Made by a program: the position numbers and the translations under genes. A stretch of DNA of 64,000 bases, from assembly GCF_900108185.1 (NCBI RefSeq), contig NZ_FNVA01000006.1, forward strand, positions 372,001 to 436,000, in the 5' to 3' direction. The DNA comes from Bryocella elongata (GTDB taxonomy: Bacteria; Acidobacteriota; Terriglobia; Terriglobales; Acidobacteriaceae). Positions 26,314 to 33,961 of the stretch are shown piece by piece (the first letter of the stretch is position 1; the number at the start of each line of letters is the position of its first letter). The notes under the pieces were generated by a model that ran no database searches, was not told the DNA's origin, and saw only the letters and a list, made by a program, of their open reading frames with translations.

Positions 26314-27137
26314 ACGGACTCCGGCGCGATGTTGAACTCCAGCGTCAGGCCGTCGTGGGCCAGCTTGATGTGGGCGGGGAGTTCGGCGTTGGTGGGCTCG
26401 TGGTCGAGGTCGTGGGAGATGTGGGTGAAGTAGGCGCGGCGGGGCGCGAACTTTTCGACGAGGGCGACGGAGTTCTCGAGGTGCGAGTGGGTGGGGTGGG
26501 GCTCGCGGCGGAGGGCGTCGAGGATGAGGATGTCGAGGCCCTGCAGCAGGGGGTAGCTCTCCTCGGGGATGTCGCTCATGTCGGTCAGGTACGCTGCGGT
26601 GCCGACGCGATAACCCGCGATGCGCTGGCGGCCGTGCATCACCGGGACGCGTAGGAACGTAGCGCCGAAGAGGTCGACCTTCGTGCCCGGCTCATCGGGC
26701 AGGCGGTTCATGTGCACGCGAGCGCTCGTGGGGTACCTTTTTTCCTTGCGGAAGGTGTACTCGAAGATGCGCTCGATGGTGTCGGCGGTGGGCTCGTCGG
26801 CGTAGAGCGGCAGGCCTTCGCGCTGGGCAAACGAGAGCGGGCGCAGGTCGTCCATGCCCAGGATGTGGTCGGCGTGGCCGTGGGTGTAGAGCACGGCATC
26901 GACGCCCCACACATCGCAGGCGATGGCCTGGGCGTGAAAGTCGGGGCCGGTATCGATGAGCACGTTGCGGGTGCGAGCGGGATCCGCGGCGTCCGGATAG
27001 CTGATCCTCACCGACGGCCGGGTGCGGCGATTTCGCGAGCCTGGGACTCGCGCGTTGGCGCAGACGGCACACGGACACCCGAGCGTTGGAACGCCCATCG
27101 AGGTGCCCGTGCCGAGGAATGTGAGCTTCGCGTTCAA
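26310..27137 (-). CDS. MBL-fold metallohydrolase, PhnP-like
   Basis: 275 residues from a TTG start at 27137, only 9 bases after the upstream stop. FLGTGTSMGVPTLGC and the metal motif THGHADHILGMDDL, with later His and Asp residues (THISHDLDHEPTN), place it in the PhnP-like group of metallo-beta-lactamase-fold phosphodiesterases. The CPCAVC pair near the N-terminus matches the extra zinc site of PhnP. PhnP opens a cyclic ribose phosphate, but relatives act on other substrates, and no phn genes are nearby. The operon position with ribF may reflect a house-keeping nucleotide or cofactor repair role. Confidence 0.8.
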   Translation of the reverse strand: MNAKLTFLGTGTSMGVPTLGCPCAVCANARVPGSRNRRTRPSVRISYPDAADPARTRNVLIDTGPDFHAQAIACDVWGVDAVLYTHGHADHILGMDDLRPLSFAQREGLPLYADEPTADTIERIFEYTFRKEKRYPTSARVHMNRLPDEPGTKVDLFGATFLRVPVMHGRQRIAGYRVGTAAYLTDMSDIPEESYPLLQGLDILILDALRREPHPTHSHLENSVALVEKFAPRRAYFTHISHDLDHEPTNAELPAHIKLAHDGLTLEFNIAPESV

Positions 27138-27146
27138 GGCTCTCGG

Positions 27147-27833
27147 TTAGCGGACAATGCTGGGGCCGCCGGCCATGCCTCCGGGAGCGCCGGGCATTCC
27201 TTGTCCGGCGCGGGCCGCGGCCTGGCGCGCGAGCCGCTGGGTGACGTCGAGGAAGCCCATGCGGAGCTCGAAGAGGGCGCTTTCGCAGAACTTCTCCTCG
27301 TCGGGGGAGAGGTTGCCCTTGGCCTTGTCGACGACGGCGGTGATCATGTCGATCATCTGCCGCGCCCCCATGGGATCGACCGAGACCGGCTGGCCGGGTT
27401 CGGCTGCGCCCCCGAGCATCATCAGGGCCTGCATGAACAGGGTCTGGACGACGCTCTGGAAGGTGATCGGCGGGGGCTGCTCGGCGCCCAGGTTCTGCGA
27501 GCGGATCGCGGTGTCGAGGCGGTCGAGCGTGTCGTCGTAGGCGCGCTTTACCTGCTCGATCTGGTCGGCGGTGAGGGCAGGGAGCTGGTCGGCGGCGTCC
27601 TCTGCGGAGCCCATGGATTCTTCACCGGCTTCAGCCTGTGGCTCGGCTGGTGGAACCTCGTCGGGAGCGGTGACGAGACGCGGACCGCCCACTGCAGGAG
27701 CTTCTGCGGCTACTTCTGCGGCCGGGGTCTCGTGGGTGGGCTCCGGTGTGGGAGCGGAGGGGGTGTCGTGGCGCAGCTCGCCGTCGGCGGTGAACTTGCG
27801 GCGGTCGTTGATGACGAATGGCTTGTCAGGCAT
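27147..27833 (-). CDS. DUF1844 protein
   Basis: 228 residues. The N-terminal 100 are acidic, Pro/Ala/Glu-rich and probably disordered. The C-terminal helical part carries the DUF1844 pattern: QTLFMQALMMLGG, ARQMIDMITAVVDKAKGNLS and a final helix EKFCESALFELRMGFLD. The function of the family is not established; its genes occur widely in Acidobacteria and deltaproteobacteria-like genomes. First gene of the operon to ribF. Confidence 0.85.
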   Translation of the reverse strand: MPDKPFVINDRRKFTADGELRHDTPSAPTPEPTHETPAAEVAAEAPAVGGPRLVTAPDEVPPAEPQAEAGEESMGSAEDAADQLPALTADQIEQVKRAYDDTLDRLDTAIRSQNLGAEQPPPITFQSVVQTLFMQALMMLGGAAEPGQPVSVDPMGARQMIDMITAVVDKAKGNLSPDEEKFCESALFELRMGFLDVTQRLARQAAARAGQGMPGAPGGMAGGPSIVR

Positions 27834-28104
27834 GGGTACGGTTCACTCTCTCGTTAAGGCTACCAGCTTCGATGCGGCGGGCGGTGAATCGGTGCCAGGG
27901 TCCCCCCTCCTCCCTTGAATACGCAAATGTTGATTCGGAGGTGGTTAGGTCTGGACCTCGCCCCAGCCGCATTGGCGGCGTGGCGCGCATGCAGGAAGCC
28001 CTAAGTCCATTGTAGTCAGTGCGGCGGGGAAGTATGCCAAATGGGCTCGGCGGTTGAAGGGGGTCTATATGTCGCGCTTTCAGCGCTCGGAGCCCTTTGG
28101 TGGT

Positions 28105-28165
28105 ACGGTACCTGGGGCTTCGCCCCAAGCTGGTATATGGCCGCGCCGTTGGCGCTCAATGAAAG
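28105..28165 (+). repeat. Palindromic repeat block
   Basis: Contains GGTACGGTACC, a GGGGC-TTC-GCCCC hairpin and GCGCCGTTGGCGC within 60 bases. The density of short palindromes in non-coding sequence suggests a dispersed REP-like element. Only one copy was seen in this window. Confidence 0.4.
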
Positions 28166-28214
28166 TGGAGCGTAGCGAATTCGAGGGAGCTGTTGATTGC
28201 CGGTACTGGCCAAC

Positions 28215-28277
28215 AGCAGGTTTCTCCACTTCGCGGGACGATAAGACTGTCCCGCTTCGGTCGAAATGACACATTTT
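28215..28277 (+). repeat. Dispersed nested palindrome, copy 1
   Basis: Starts GCAGGTTTCTCC, has the inner stem GCGGGAC / GTCCCGC around a 9-base loop, then CGGTCGAAATGACACAT and a T-run. The same element is at 31160-31226 (inverted) and 31964-32030. With the T-run this copy could act as a terminator downstream of ygfZ. Confidence 0.85.
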
Positions 28278-28326
28278 TTGATGAGTTGGAATATGTAACT
28301 GCAGCCCAGCTGTTGGACCTCCTGAA

Positions 28327-29283
28327 CTACTTGGCAGACGCCGTCCCGCCTTCATAGGAGAGCGGCTTCGCGGCGAACTCGCGGCGTAGGTAGCCGAGGG
28401 CGTGCCATTGGCCATCGACCTCGACGGCGGAAGTCAGCTCGCCTGCGGTTTTGCCGTCGACGGTGAGCGGGGTGGGCAGCGCGGCAGGAGCGCCGGTGAG
28501 GGTGAACTTCGAGAAGATGCGGTGGACCTGGCCGCGGGAGTGGATGCGCTCGACGATCTCTTGGCCGAGGTAGCAGCCCTTGGAGAAGTGTAGGGCGTGG
28601 GTTTGGCCGGTTTCCTGGGGAAGGTCCTTGGCTGTTTCGGTGTTGCGGATGTCGGTTCCGTATTTGGGGATGCCGGAGAGGATGCGGTGGGCTTCGAGGG
28701 CCTCGGGGGAGGCTTCGGGGTCGCCAATGCTGCGAATCCAATCGAGTGTCGTGTGATCGCCCCAGAACTCGTAGTGGTTTTTTGCCACGCTCAGGATCAA
28801 CGGATCACCGTCGATGCTCGTCGGATCACCAAATATATCGCGAGCTGGCGAAATGCTGACCGGGGTCGTCGGCCACGCATTACCGACATCGAGAGAAGCG
28901 AGAGCGCCAGGACCGACGACCAGGACGCCAGTCTTGTCGGTCAAAGCAGGCGTCAGCTCGACGTCGTCCATGATGATGAATTTGTCGAGATGTTGGTTAA
29001 CGGTTTCGAGTTGCGAGTTGTCGGTTTCGAGTAGGTACGTCGGGTCGCCTTCGCCTGGTTCGCGGTAGATCATGGCGTCGGCCTGGATGCGGCCCTGGGC
29101 GTTGAGGAGGAAGTTGTAGTTTCCTTCGCCGGGCTTGAGGTCCTTGATGTTGTTGGTGACCATGCCGTTGAGCCAGCGGGTGGCGTCGGAGCCGGTGATG
29201 CGGAGGAAGGCGCGGTCCGTGATCAGCGCGTAGGCTGCGTGGTGGCGGATGGCGTCGAGGTCGGTGCTGGAGATGCTCGTCAT
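28327..29283 (-). CDS. ygfZ: YgfZ/GcvT-like folate-binding protein
   Basis: 318 residues, normal for the YgfZ family. The signature KGCYLGQEIVERIHSRGQVHR-type motif (KGCYLGQE with the conserved Cys) is present near residue 230, and the N-terminus has the GcvT-like LNGMVTNNIKDLKPGEG. YgfZ binds tetrahydrofolate and supports the assembly or repair of some Fe-S enzymes such as MiaB. Residues about 84-98 (ETDNSQLETVNQ) are encoded by a degenerate heptamer repeat, an oddity in an otherwise conserved protein. Confidence 0.92.
   Translation of the reverse strand: MTSISSTDLDAIRHHAAYALITDRAFLRITGSDATRWLNGMVTNNIKDLKPGEGNYNFLLNAQGRIQADAMIYREPGEGDPTYLLETDNSQLETVNQHLDKFIIMDDVELTPALTDKTGVLVVGPGALASLDVGNAWPTTPVSISPARDIFGDPTSIDGDPLILSVAKNHYEFWGDHTTLDWIRSIGDPEASPEALEAHRILSGIPKYGTDIRNTETAKDLPQETGQTHALHFSKGCYLGQEIVERIHSRGQVHRIFSKFTLTGAPAALPTPLTVDGKTAGELTSAVEVDGQWHALGYLRREFAAKPLSYEGGTASAK
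28996..29037 (-). repeat. Heptamer repeat GTTNCGA x6, inside ygfZ
   Basis: Read on the + strand: GTTAACG GTTTCGA GTTGCGA GTTGTCG GTTTCGA GTAGGTA, a strict 7-base period. It lies in the coding sequence of ygfZ. The same core word is found after ldcA at 58285-58319. Confidence 0.8.
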
Positions 29284-29348
29284 ATTGGGGCCAGGTAATA
29301 GTCTGGGACTTTTCTACGTCTATGGAAAGAGGATGCGCGCCGAAGGGG

Positions 29349-29386
29349 CCAGGGTTCAGGGTTTAGGGCCCAGGGCTCAGAGTGCT
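29349..29386 (+). repeat. Heptamer repeat YYAGGGN
   Basis: CCAGGGT TCAGGGT TTAGGGC CCAGGGC TCAGAGT GC, period 7, upstream of the metallopeptidase gene. It ends with CAGAGTGC, as do the copies at 30994 and 35800. Confidence 0.85.
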
Positions 29387-29459
29387 GATGACTGGGCGGG
29401 CCAGCCCTGGATTACCCAACGTACACTGGGGTGCGGCAGGATCAGGAGAATTTGAACGA

Positions 29460-31112
29460 GTGAGTGGTGAGCGGGTAGGTTTGGGGATGGTGGGAGTTGG
29501 GTGTGCATTGCTCGCGGGCATGATGGCCACGGGCGCCTTGGGACAGAGCAGCGGCACGCCGAGTCAACCGCAGGATCCGCAGCCGCCGGTTCACGCGACC
29601 GATCCCGGCGTGACGCCTCCGCAGGTGACTGCCGGGCAGCAGATGGTCACCATCCAGACCGTCCTGAGCAAGAAGCAGCAGGACGACATCCTCGCGGACG
29701 CTGACAATCTGTTCAAGTTTGCCTCCAAGGTGACGGGGCTGCCGATTCAGCACAAGGTGAAGAAGGTCTTCATCTCCCGCGACGAGGTGAACGCGGAGCT
29801 GCGGAAGAAGTTCGACGAGGACAAAGGCAACAAGCGCATGGAGCGCAGCGAACTGGTGCTGAAGAAGTTCGGCTTCCTCGATCCGGACTTCCAGCTGCGG
29901 CCTTTCCTGCTGAGCCTGCTCACGGAACAGATTGCCGGCTTCTACGACGCGAAGACCAAGACGATGAACCTGCTCAACTGGGTGCCGATCGAAGAACAGA
30001 AGCCGGTGATGGCGCATGAGCTGACCCACGCGCTGCAGGACCAGAAGGTGAACCTGGACAAGTGGGAGGACCCCCAGCCCGAGGGTGTCGCGAAGAACAT
30101 GCAGGAGGACAACCTGCATATCCAGACCGACGAGGCAGGCACCGCGCGTGAGGCCGCGGTCGAGGGCCAGGCGATGGTCTCCTTTGCGGACTACCTGATC
30201 AACCAACAACAGCCCGGCAAGACGCTGAGGGATGCACCCCAGGTGGGCGAGCAGATCTCCAACGGCGCGGGTGATGTGTCGGACTCGCCGGTGCTGGCGA
30301 GGGCTCCGCTGGTACTGCAGCAGGCGATGTTGTTCCCGTACACGCAGGGGCTGGCGTTCGAGCAGGCGGTGCTGCTGCGCAAGGGCGTGGATGAGGCGTT
30401 CAGCGGCGTTCTCGCGAACCCGCCGAACTCGAGCTACGAGGTGATGAACCCGGCGTCGTGGATGCAGCACAATCCGGTGCCGGTGATGGCGATGCCGAAC
30501 ATCCATCCGCTGCTGGATGCGGCAGGATATGAGCCTTACGACATTGGCGTGATGGGCGAGCTGGATGTGCGCATGACGACGGAGTTGTTTGGCGGGCGGC
30601 CGCTGGCAGAGGCGCTGGCGCCGCAGTGGGATGGCGGTATCTACTACGCCGCGCAGCGCAGGAATGCGACGCCCGCGGAGAAGCAGACGACCAGGTCTAT
30701 CGCGTTGCTGTACAGCTCGAAGTGGAAGGACGAGAACGCCGCGCGGAGCTTCATGAAGGTCTTCGAACAGCAGCTGGGTCGTCAGTATGACGGGCTCGAG
30801 CGCCGGCAGAAGGACGAGACCGGCGACGATGAGCGGGTGTATTCGACGCGCGAGGGCGATGTGGTGCTGTCGGTGGAAGGCGAGCGGGTGTGGGTGAGCG
30901 AAGGCTTCGAGATGCCGCTGGCGCGCAACCTGCGGGAGATGGTCGAAGGCGCGCAGGGGACGGGGCCGATTCGTAGCGCGAGCAATGACCGGAGTCAGGG
31001 GTCAGGGCCCAGGGTCCAGAGTGCGCAGACTCTCGTGCCGCGGGGCGAGCTGCTCACCGGCTTCGGAGCGGAGCTCGCGCGCTTTGGGATGATTCGCGCG
31101 GTGCTGCAGTAG
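29460..31112 (+). CDS. Secreted HExxH zinc peptidase-like protein, unknown family
   Basis: 550 residues from a GTG at 29460 that has AGGAG 11 bases before it; the open frame upstream to 29382 covers repeat sequence. A signal peptide (residues 1-28, ending ATGALG-Q) leads to a mature protein with MAHELTHALQDQ, an HExxH motif at 186-190, followed 55 residues later by EAAVEGQAMVSFAD, which offers the third ligand as in gluzincin-like ERxxE/E motifs. I do not recognise a named family. Residues about 512-525 (RSQGSGPRVQSAQT) are encoded by a heptamer repeat in frame, just before the C-terminus. Confidence 0.75.
   Translation: MSGERVGLGMVGVGCALLAGMMATGALGQSSGTPSQPQDPQPPVHATDPGVTPPQVTAGQQMVTIQTVLSKKQQDDILADADNLFKFASKVTGLPIQHKVKKVFISRDEVNAELRKKFDEDKGNKRMERSELVLKKFGFLDPDFQLRPFLLSLLTEQIAGFYDAKTKTMNLLNWVPIEEQKPVMAHELTHALQDQKVNLDKWEDPQPEGVAKNMQEDNLHIQTDEAGTAREAAVEGQAMVSFADYLINQQQPGKTLRDAPQVGEQISNGAGDVSDSPVLARAPLVLQQAMLFPYTQGLAFEQAVLLRKGVDEAFSGVLANPPNSSYEVMNPASWMQHNPVPVMAMPNIHPLLDAAGYEPYDIGVMGELDVRMTTELFGGRPLAEALAPQWDGGIYYAAQRRNATPAEKQTTRSIALLYSSKWKDENAARSFMKVFEQQLGRQYDGLERRQKDETGDDERVYSTREGDVVLSVEGERVWVSEGFEMPLARNLREMVEGAQGTGPIRSASNDRSQGSGPRVQSAQTLVPRGELLTGFGAELARFGMIRAVLQ
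30994..31027 (+). repeat. Heptamer repeat YYAGGGN, in frame inside the metallopeptidase gene
   Basis: TCAGGGG TCAGGGC CCAGGGT CCAGAGT GC. Encodes SGPRVQSA in the reading frame that gives Gly, Ser, Arg and Gln rather than stops. Confidence 0.85.
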
Positions 31113-31159
31113 GGCCCGACGTATCTACATATCCCGAACGATATATCCAGAACGACCAA

Positions 31160-31226
31160 GAGATGTGACATTTCGACCGGAGAGGGACGGTTTCATCGTC
31201 CCGCGCAGCGGAGAAACCTGCATCTT
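31160..31226 (-). repeat. Dispersed nested palindrome, copy 2 (inverted)
   Basis: The inverse complement of copies 1 and 3: AGATGTGACATTTCGACCGG at its left end, the inner stem region GGGACGGTTTCATCGTCCC, and AAACCTGCATCTT at the right. It directly abuts a second, divergent element up to 31281 (TTGCC / GGCAA stem, CTCGGGATGACACATCTT end). The pair fills most of the gap between two convergent genes. Confidence 0.85.
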
Positions 31227-31325
31227 TGCCAGCGCAGGCAAACTACAGGTCCCTCTCACCCGCTCGGGATGACACATCTTTCAGGGAGTCATTGACTCGG
31301 GGCACTTTGAGGTTCTCAATGCAGC

Positions 31326-31892
31326 CTACTTCGTCGGCGACAAGCTCATGACGTTGATGTTCGCCAGGCCGTGGAGCCAGCGGGCGGGGCGCGCGTCGAC
31401 GGTGTTGACGAGCTGGATGGTGCCGCCTTCGGTGTCGGGCAGGCTGTCGCCTTTCATGATGGCGACGATGACCTGTCCGGTGGAGAACATGGGCTCGACC
31501 TCTGCCGCGGAGTAGAGCACGAAGTAGTGGTCCGTGCCCGTGGCGATGATGGAGGAGTGCAGGATCAGCGGCTGGGTCTCGCGCGAGGCCGTGAGGCCGG
31601 AGGAGGCGAGGACGTCGGAGAGCAGCGGGCCGGTGTAGCTTTCCTCGATGCCGCCGCGATGCTCGTTCTTGACCTTGAGGGTGACCTGCTTCATCTTCAT
31701 CAGCTCGGCCACCGTGAAGACGGTGGTGTGGCCTTCGAAGGTGACGGTGAGGGACTTCGATGCCGGGACCGGGGGCTTCATCGGCATTGGCGCGACGCCG
31801 CTTTGCGCGGGCGTGGATGCCTGTCCCCACGCGTGGGGCGCGAGCGAAAGGGAACCGAGGACGAGGGTTGCGGCGAAGAGGCGGCGCGTCAT
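31326..31892 (-). CDS. Secreted molybdopterin-binding-fold protein, paralogue 1
   Basis: 188 residues from the ATG at 31892; the open frame extends far upstream but a signal peptide (MTRRLFAATLVLGSLSLAPH, ending AWGQ) fixes the start. The mature part has the SUOX-type oxidoreductase fold pattern: FTVAELMKMKQVTLKV, YTGPLLSDVLASSGL, DHYFVLYSAAEVEP and LPDTEGGTIQLV. The family's Mo-ligating Cys is not evident (SSGL in place of a CsGN-like motif), so it may not bind cofactor. TATGCT lies 6 bases before the ATG, so the mRNA is probably leaderless. A paralogue lies upstream. Confidence 0.7.
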   Translation of the reverse strand: MTRRLFAATLVLGSLSLAPHAWGQASTPAQSGVAPMPMKPPVPASKSLTVTFEGHTTVFTVAELMKMKQVTLKVKNEHRGGIEESYTGPLLSDVLASSGLTASRETQPLILHSSIIATGTDHYFVLYSAAEVEPMFSTGQVIVAIMKGDSLPDTEGGTIQLVNTVDARPARWLHGLANINVMSLSPTK

Positions 31893-31898
31893 GCAGAC

Positions 31899-31904
31899 AG
31901 CATA
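31899..31904 (-). promoter_or_regulatory. -10 box TATGCT, 6 nt before the start codon
   Basis: On the minus strand TATGCT is followed by 6 bases and the ATG at 31892. No Shine-Dalgarno sequence is present. Transcription would begin at or next to the A of ATG. Confidence 0.6.
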
Positions 31905-31963
31905 CGCCGCGCCGTTCCTATACGGTTGCCAATAGCGATTTCTTCGTGTTTGGCCGTGCTGGC

Positions 31964-32030
31964 AAGATGCAGGTTTCTCCACTACGCGGGACGATGAAAC
32001 TGTCCCGCTCCGGTCGAAATGACGCATCTT
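31964..32030 (+). repeat. Dispersed nested palindrome, copy 3 (most complete)
   Basis: 67 bases bounded by AAGATGC and GCATCTT (perfect 7-bp outer inverted repeat), with an inner stem GCGGGAC (31986-31992) / GTCCCGC (32002-32008). It lies between the two tandem paralogous genes. Confidence 0.9.
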
Positions 32031-32065
32031 GGATGGTTCGCAAGATGGTCGATACAGCCTACAAC

Positions 32066-32620
32066 CTACGGCCGGGTGTCGGTCGCGTTGCGGATCTCGA
32101 TGGAGGCAACGTTGCTGATGCGGCGCGCGGTCTTGATGTCGGCCGAGTCGAAGAGGGCGAACTGGCCGATGGTGTCGGGCAGGGGCGCGCCGTCGCGCTG
32201 GATGGCGATGATGGCCTGGCCCTTGTGGAAGGTGCTGAGCAGCTCGGCGTAGGAGTAGACGACGGCGTAGCCATCGGTGCCGTAGACGACGGCGTAGCGG
32301 TGCATGAGGTGATGCTCGGTGTCGGGCGTGTCGACGAGGCCGCAGGCCGCGGCGACGTCGGAGACGAGGGGACCGGTCCAGGTCATGTCCTTCTTGGTCT
32401 TGCCGTCGACGACGGTGACGTTGACCTGAGGCAGGGCCTTGAGGTCGGCGAGGGTGAAGACCTTTACCTTGCCGTCGATGATGACGGAGAGCGCGGTGGA
32501 AACCGGGCCGGGCTGGTGGGTGTGGTCGCCGTGGCCGCCGTGGGCCATCGGCATACTGCTCTGAGCCACCAGTTGAGGTGACAGGATGAGTGCGGACAGC
32601 AGAAGGAAGATTGTGCGCAT
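32066..32620 (-). CDS. Secreted molybdopterin-binding-fold protein, paralogue 2
   Basis: 184 residues from the ATG at 32620, chosen because MRTIFLLLSALILSPQLVAQ is a clean signal peptide and TACAAT sits 6 bases before it. A His-rich stretch (MAHGGHGDHTHQ) follows and could bind metal. The domain matches its downstream neighbour: FTLADLKALPQVNVTV, WTGPLVSDVAAACGL, DGYAVVYSYAELL and PLPDTIGQFALF. Here a Cys is present in AAACGL, at the place where the first paralogue has SSGL. Function unknown; a periplasmic redox or metal role is plausible. Confidence 0.7.
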   Translation of the reverse strand: MRTIFLLLSALILSPQLVAQSSMPMAHGGHGDHTHQPGPVSTALSVIIDGKVKVFTLADLKALPQVNVTVVDGKTKKDMTWTGPLVSDVAAACGLVDTPDTEHHLMHRYAVVYGTDGYAVVYSYAELLSTFHKGQAIIAIQRDGAPLPDTIGQFALFDSADIKTARRISNVASIEIRNATDTRP

Positions 32621-32626
32621 TCCGCG

Positions 32627-32632
32627 ATTGTA
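32627..32632 (-). promoter_or_regulatory. -10 box TACAAT, 6 nt before the start codon
   Basis: On the minus strand TACAAT (5 of 6 matches to the sigma-70 consensus) then CGCGGA and ATG. No ribosome binding site. Leaderless arrangement. Confidence 0.65.
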
Positions 32633-32705
32633 CCGATGCTGGCTGAGCATCATGATATGCTGCGCAGAATTCATCACGTTCACATTCCAGGCGGCAGAGG
32701 AGTTT

Positions 32706-33317
32706 ATGCCTAATCGGATCGTGTATAGCCTTGTGTTTCTTTTCTCGCTTCTGAGCGTGCGGCGTGTCGCGGCACAGACGGACGCGTTGCGGCGGCATGA
32801 AGAGGTGGAGGGGTACTTCTCCTCGCTGGCCTATTTGGATAACTCGAAGTACATCGGTGGGGGCGCGGAGTATACGTGGGCTCCTCGGCGCTGGATTGGG
32901 GCCGGTGCAGGGGTTACCGCGTCCGATTCGACACAGGTTCTGAGGCTGACGAGTTTTAAGATCGGTGAACCCCTGACATACGCGTACGGGTTTGTGCGCA
33001 GTGGCTGGACGTTCAAGCGTTTCGGCGTGTACGGGGTGGTGGCCGGGGGCAGGACGACGGTCAACGGGTTCAATGGCATCGATGAAAACCTGAATCCTAC
33101 GTATGGCAACTACAGCGTGCCGACGTTCGCGGCTGGTGGGAAATTCGAGATCGCTGTGACCCGCCGGCTCACGCTGAACTATGAGGCCTTTGACAAGCTG
33201 CAGTTTGGCGGCGACTCCACGTTCCATGAGCCCGCGAGCCTTGGAGGCTCCTATGTGGTGCACGGTTTGACGGAGCAGACGCAGGAGATCCGAGCGGGTC
33301 TTGGTTTCCATTTTTGA
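32706..33317 (+). CDS. Outer-membrane beta-barrel protein
   Basis: 203 residues from the ATG at 32706 with AGAGGAG 3-9 bases upstream. Signal peptide 1-23 (ending RVAAQ). The mature protein alternates strands with aromatic ends (GGGAEYTWAPRRWIGAGAG, YGFVRSGWTFKRFGVYGVVAG) and closes with LGFHF, a C-terminal Phe typical of barrels inserted by BamA. An eight-strand barrel is likely from the length. Transport or adhesion role unknown. Confidence 0.75.
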   Translation: MPNRIVYSLVFLFSLLSVRRVAAQTDALRRHEEVEGYFSSLAYLDNSKYIGGGAEYTWAPRRWIGAGAGVTASDSTQVLRLTSFKIGEPLTYAYGFVRSGWTFKRFGVYGVVAGGRTTVNGFNGIDENLNPTYGNYSVPTFAAGGKFEIAVTRRLTLNYEAFDKLQFGGDSTFHEPASLGGSYVVHGLTEQTQEIRAGLGFHF

Positions 33318-33325
33318 GGGGATGA

Positions 33326-33354
33326 TTGGCCGGGCTGGCGATGTGCCCTATACT
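33326..33354 (+). promoter_or_regulatory. Promoter TTGGCC-N17-TATACT, leaderless start of nuoI
   Basis: -35-like TTGGCC at 33326-33331, 17-base spacer, -10 TATACT at 33349-33354, then exactly 6 bases to the ATG at 33361. No Shine-Dalgarno sequence lies between, so the transcript would start at the start codon. Confidence 0.65.
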
Positions 33355-33360
33355 TTTCTC

Positions 33361-33858
33361 ATGTCGATTGTGAAGAACATCGCCGCGATCGCCCAGGGAA
33401 TGAGCATCACGCTCCGCGAGGGCTTTCAGCCGACCGAGGTCGAGAACTACCCCGACGGCAAGGGGCCGCTGCGTGGCGCGGTCCTGCAGGAGCGTTTCCG
33501 CGGCAAGCACCAGCTGCAGCGCGACGAGAACGGCCTGGAGAAGTGCGTGGCGTGCTTTCTGTGCGCTGCTGCCTGCCCGGCCAACTGTATTTACATCGAG
33601 GCGGCGGATAACACCGAAGCCAAGCGGATCTCGTCGGCCGAGCGCTATGCGCAGGTGTACAACATCGACTACAACCGCTGCATCTTCTGCGGCTACTGCG
33701 TGGAGGCCTGCCCGACCGATGCGATTACGCATGGGCATGGCTTTGAGCTCGCGAGCCTGAACGCTACCGGCATGGTGATGCGCAAGGAAGACCTGCTGGT
33801 GTCTGTTCCGGCTGGTCTTCCGCGTTCGGACAAAGAGCAGGCGGAAGTGCTCGCGTAG
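33361..33858 (+). CDS. nuoI: NADH-quinone oxidoreductase subunit I (orphan)
   Basis: 165 residues, normal for NuoI. Two 4Fe-4S motifs, CVACFLCAAACP and CIFCGYCVEACP, coordinate clusters N6a and N6b, which pass electrons toward the quinone site of complex I. The N-terminal amphipathic MSITLREGFQPTEVENYP also fits. No other nuo gene is near: the neighbours are an outer-membrane barrel and a secreted DUF296 protein. The gene has its own promoter and terminator, so it is expressed as a single unit. It may complete a complex I operon elsewhere or be a second copy. Confidence 0.93.
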   Translation: MSIVKNIAAIAQGMSITLREGFQPTEVENYPDGKGPLRGAVLQERFRGKHQLQRDENGLEKCVACFLCAAACPANCIYIEAADNTEAKRISSAERYAQVYNIDYNRCIFCGYCVEACPTDAITHGHGFELASLNATGMVMRKEDLLVSVPAGLPRSDKEQAEVLA

Positions 33859-33867
33859 AGGCAGGGG

Positions 33868-33893
33868 CCAGGGTTTAGGGCCCAGGGTTCAGT
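33868..33893 (+). repeat. Heptamer repeat YYAGGGN after nuoI
   Basis: CCAGGGT TTAGGGC CCAGGGT TCAGTAC, period 7, between the nuoI stop and its terminator. Confidence 0.8.
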
Positions 33894-33900
33894 ACGATGG

Positions 33901-33934
33901 ACGGCGAGCCGATGGCTCGCCGTTTTCGTTTTTT
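33901..33934 (+). terminator. Rho-independent terminator after nuoI
   Basis: ACGGCGAGCC / GGCTCGCCGT, 10-bp stem, loop GAT, followed by TTTCGTTTTTT. Confidence 0.92.
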
Positions 33935-33961
33935 GCTGGCAGATCTGAAGGGAGAGTCCGG

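Larger units (their letters stand above)
27834..28326. other. Repeat-filled intergenic region
   Basis: 493 bases without a credible gene. At 27900-27960 there is a stretch that looks like a decayed copy of an AT-richer dispersed repeat (TACGCAAATGTTGATTCGGA then GGTTAGGTCTGGACC). At 28105-28165 lies a GC hairpin block (GGGGC TTC GCCCC followed by CGCGCCGTTGGCGC). At 28215-28277 is a 63-base nested palindrome, described separately. No promoter could be assigned with confidence. Confidence 0.5.

Noticed and set aside
31893..33311. Single 661-residue gene on the minus strand covering both Mo-fold genes
   Set aside because: The second signal peptide and promoter box at 31892-31904 show a separate start, and the upstream part is a shadow of a paralogue in another frame and of the barrel gene.
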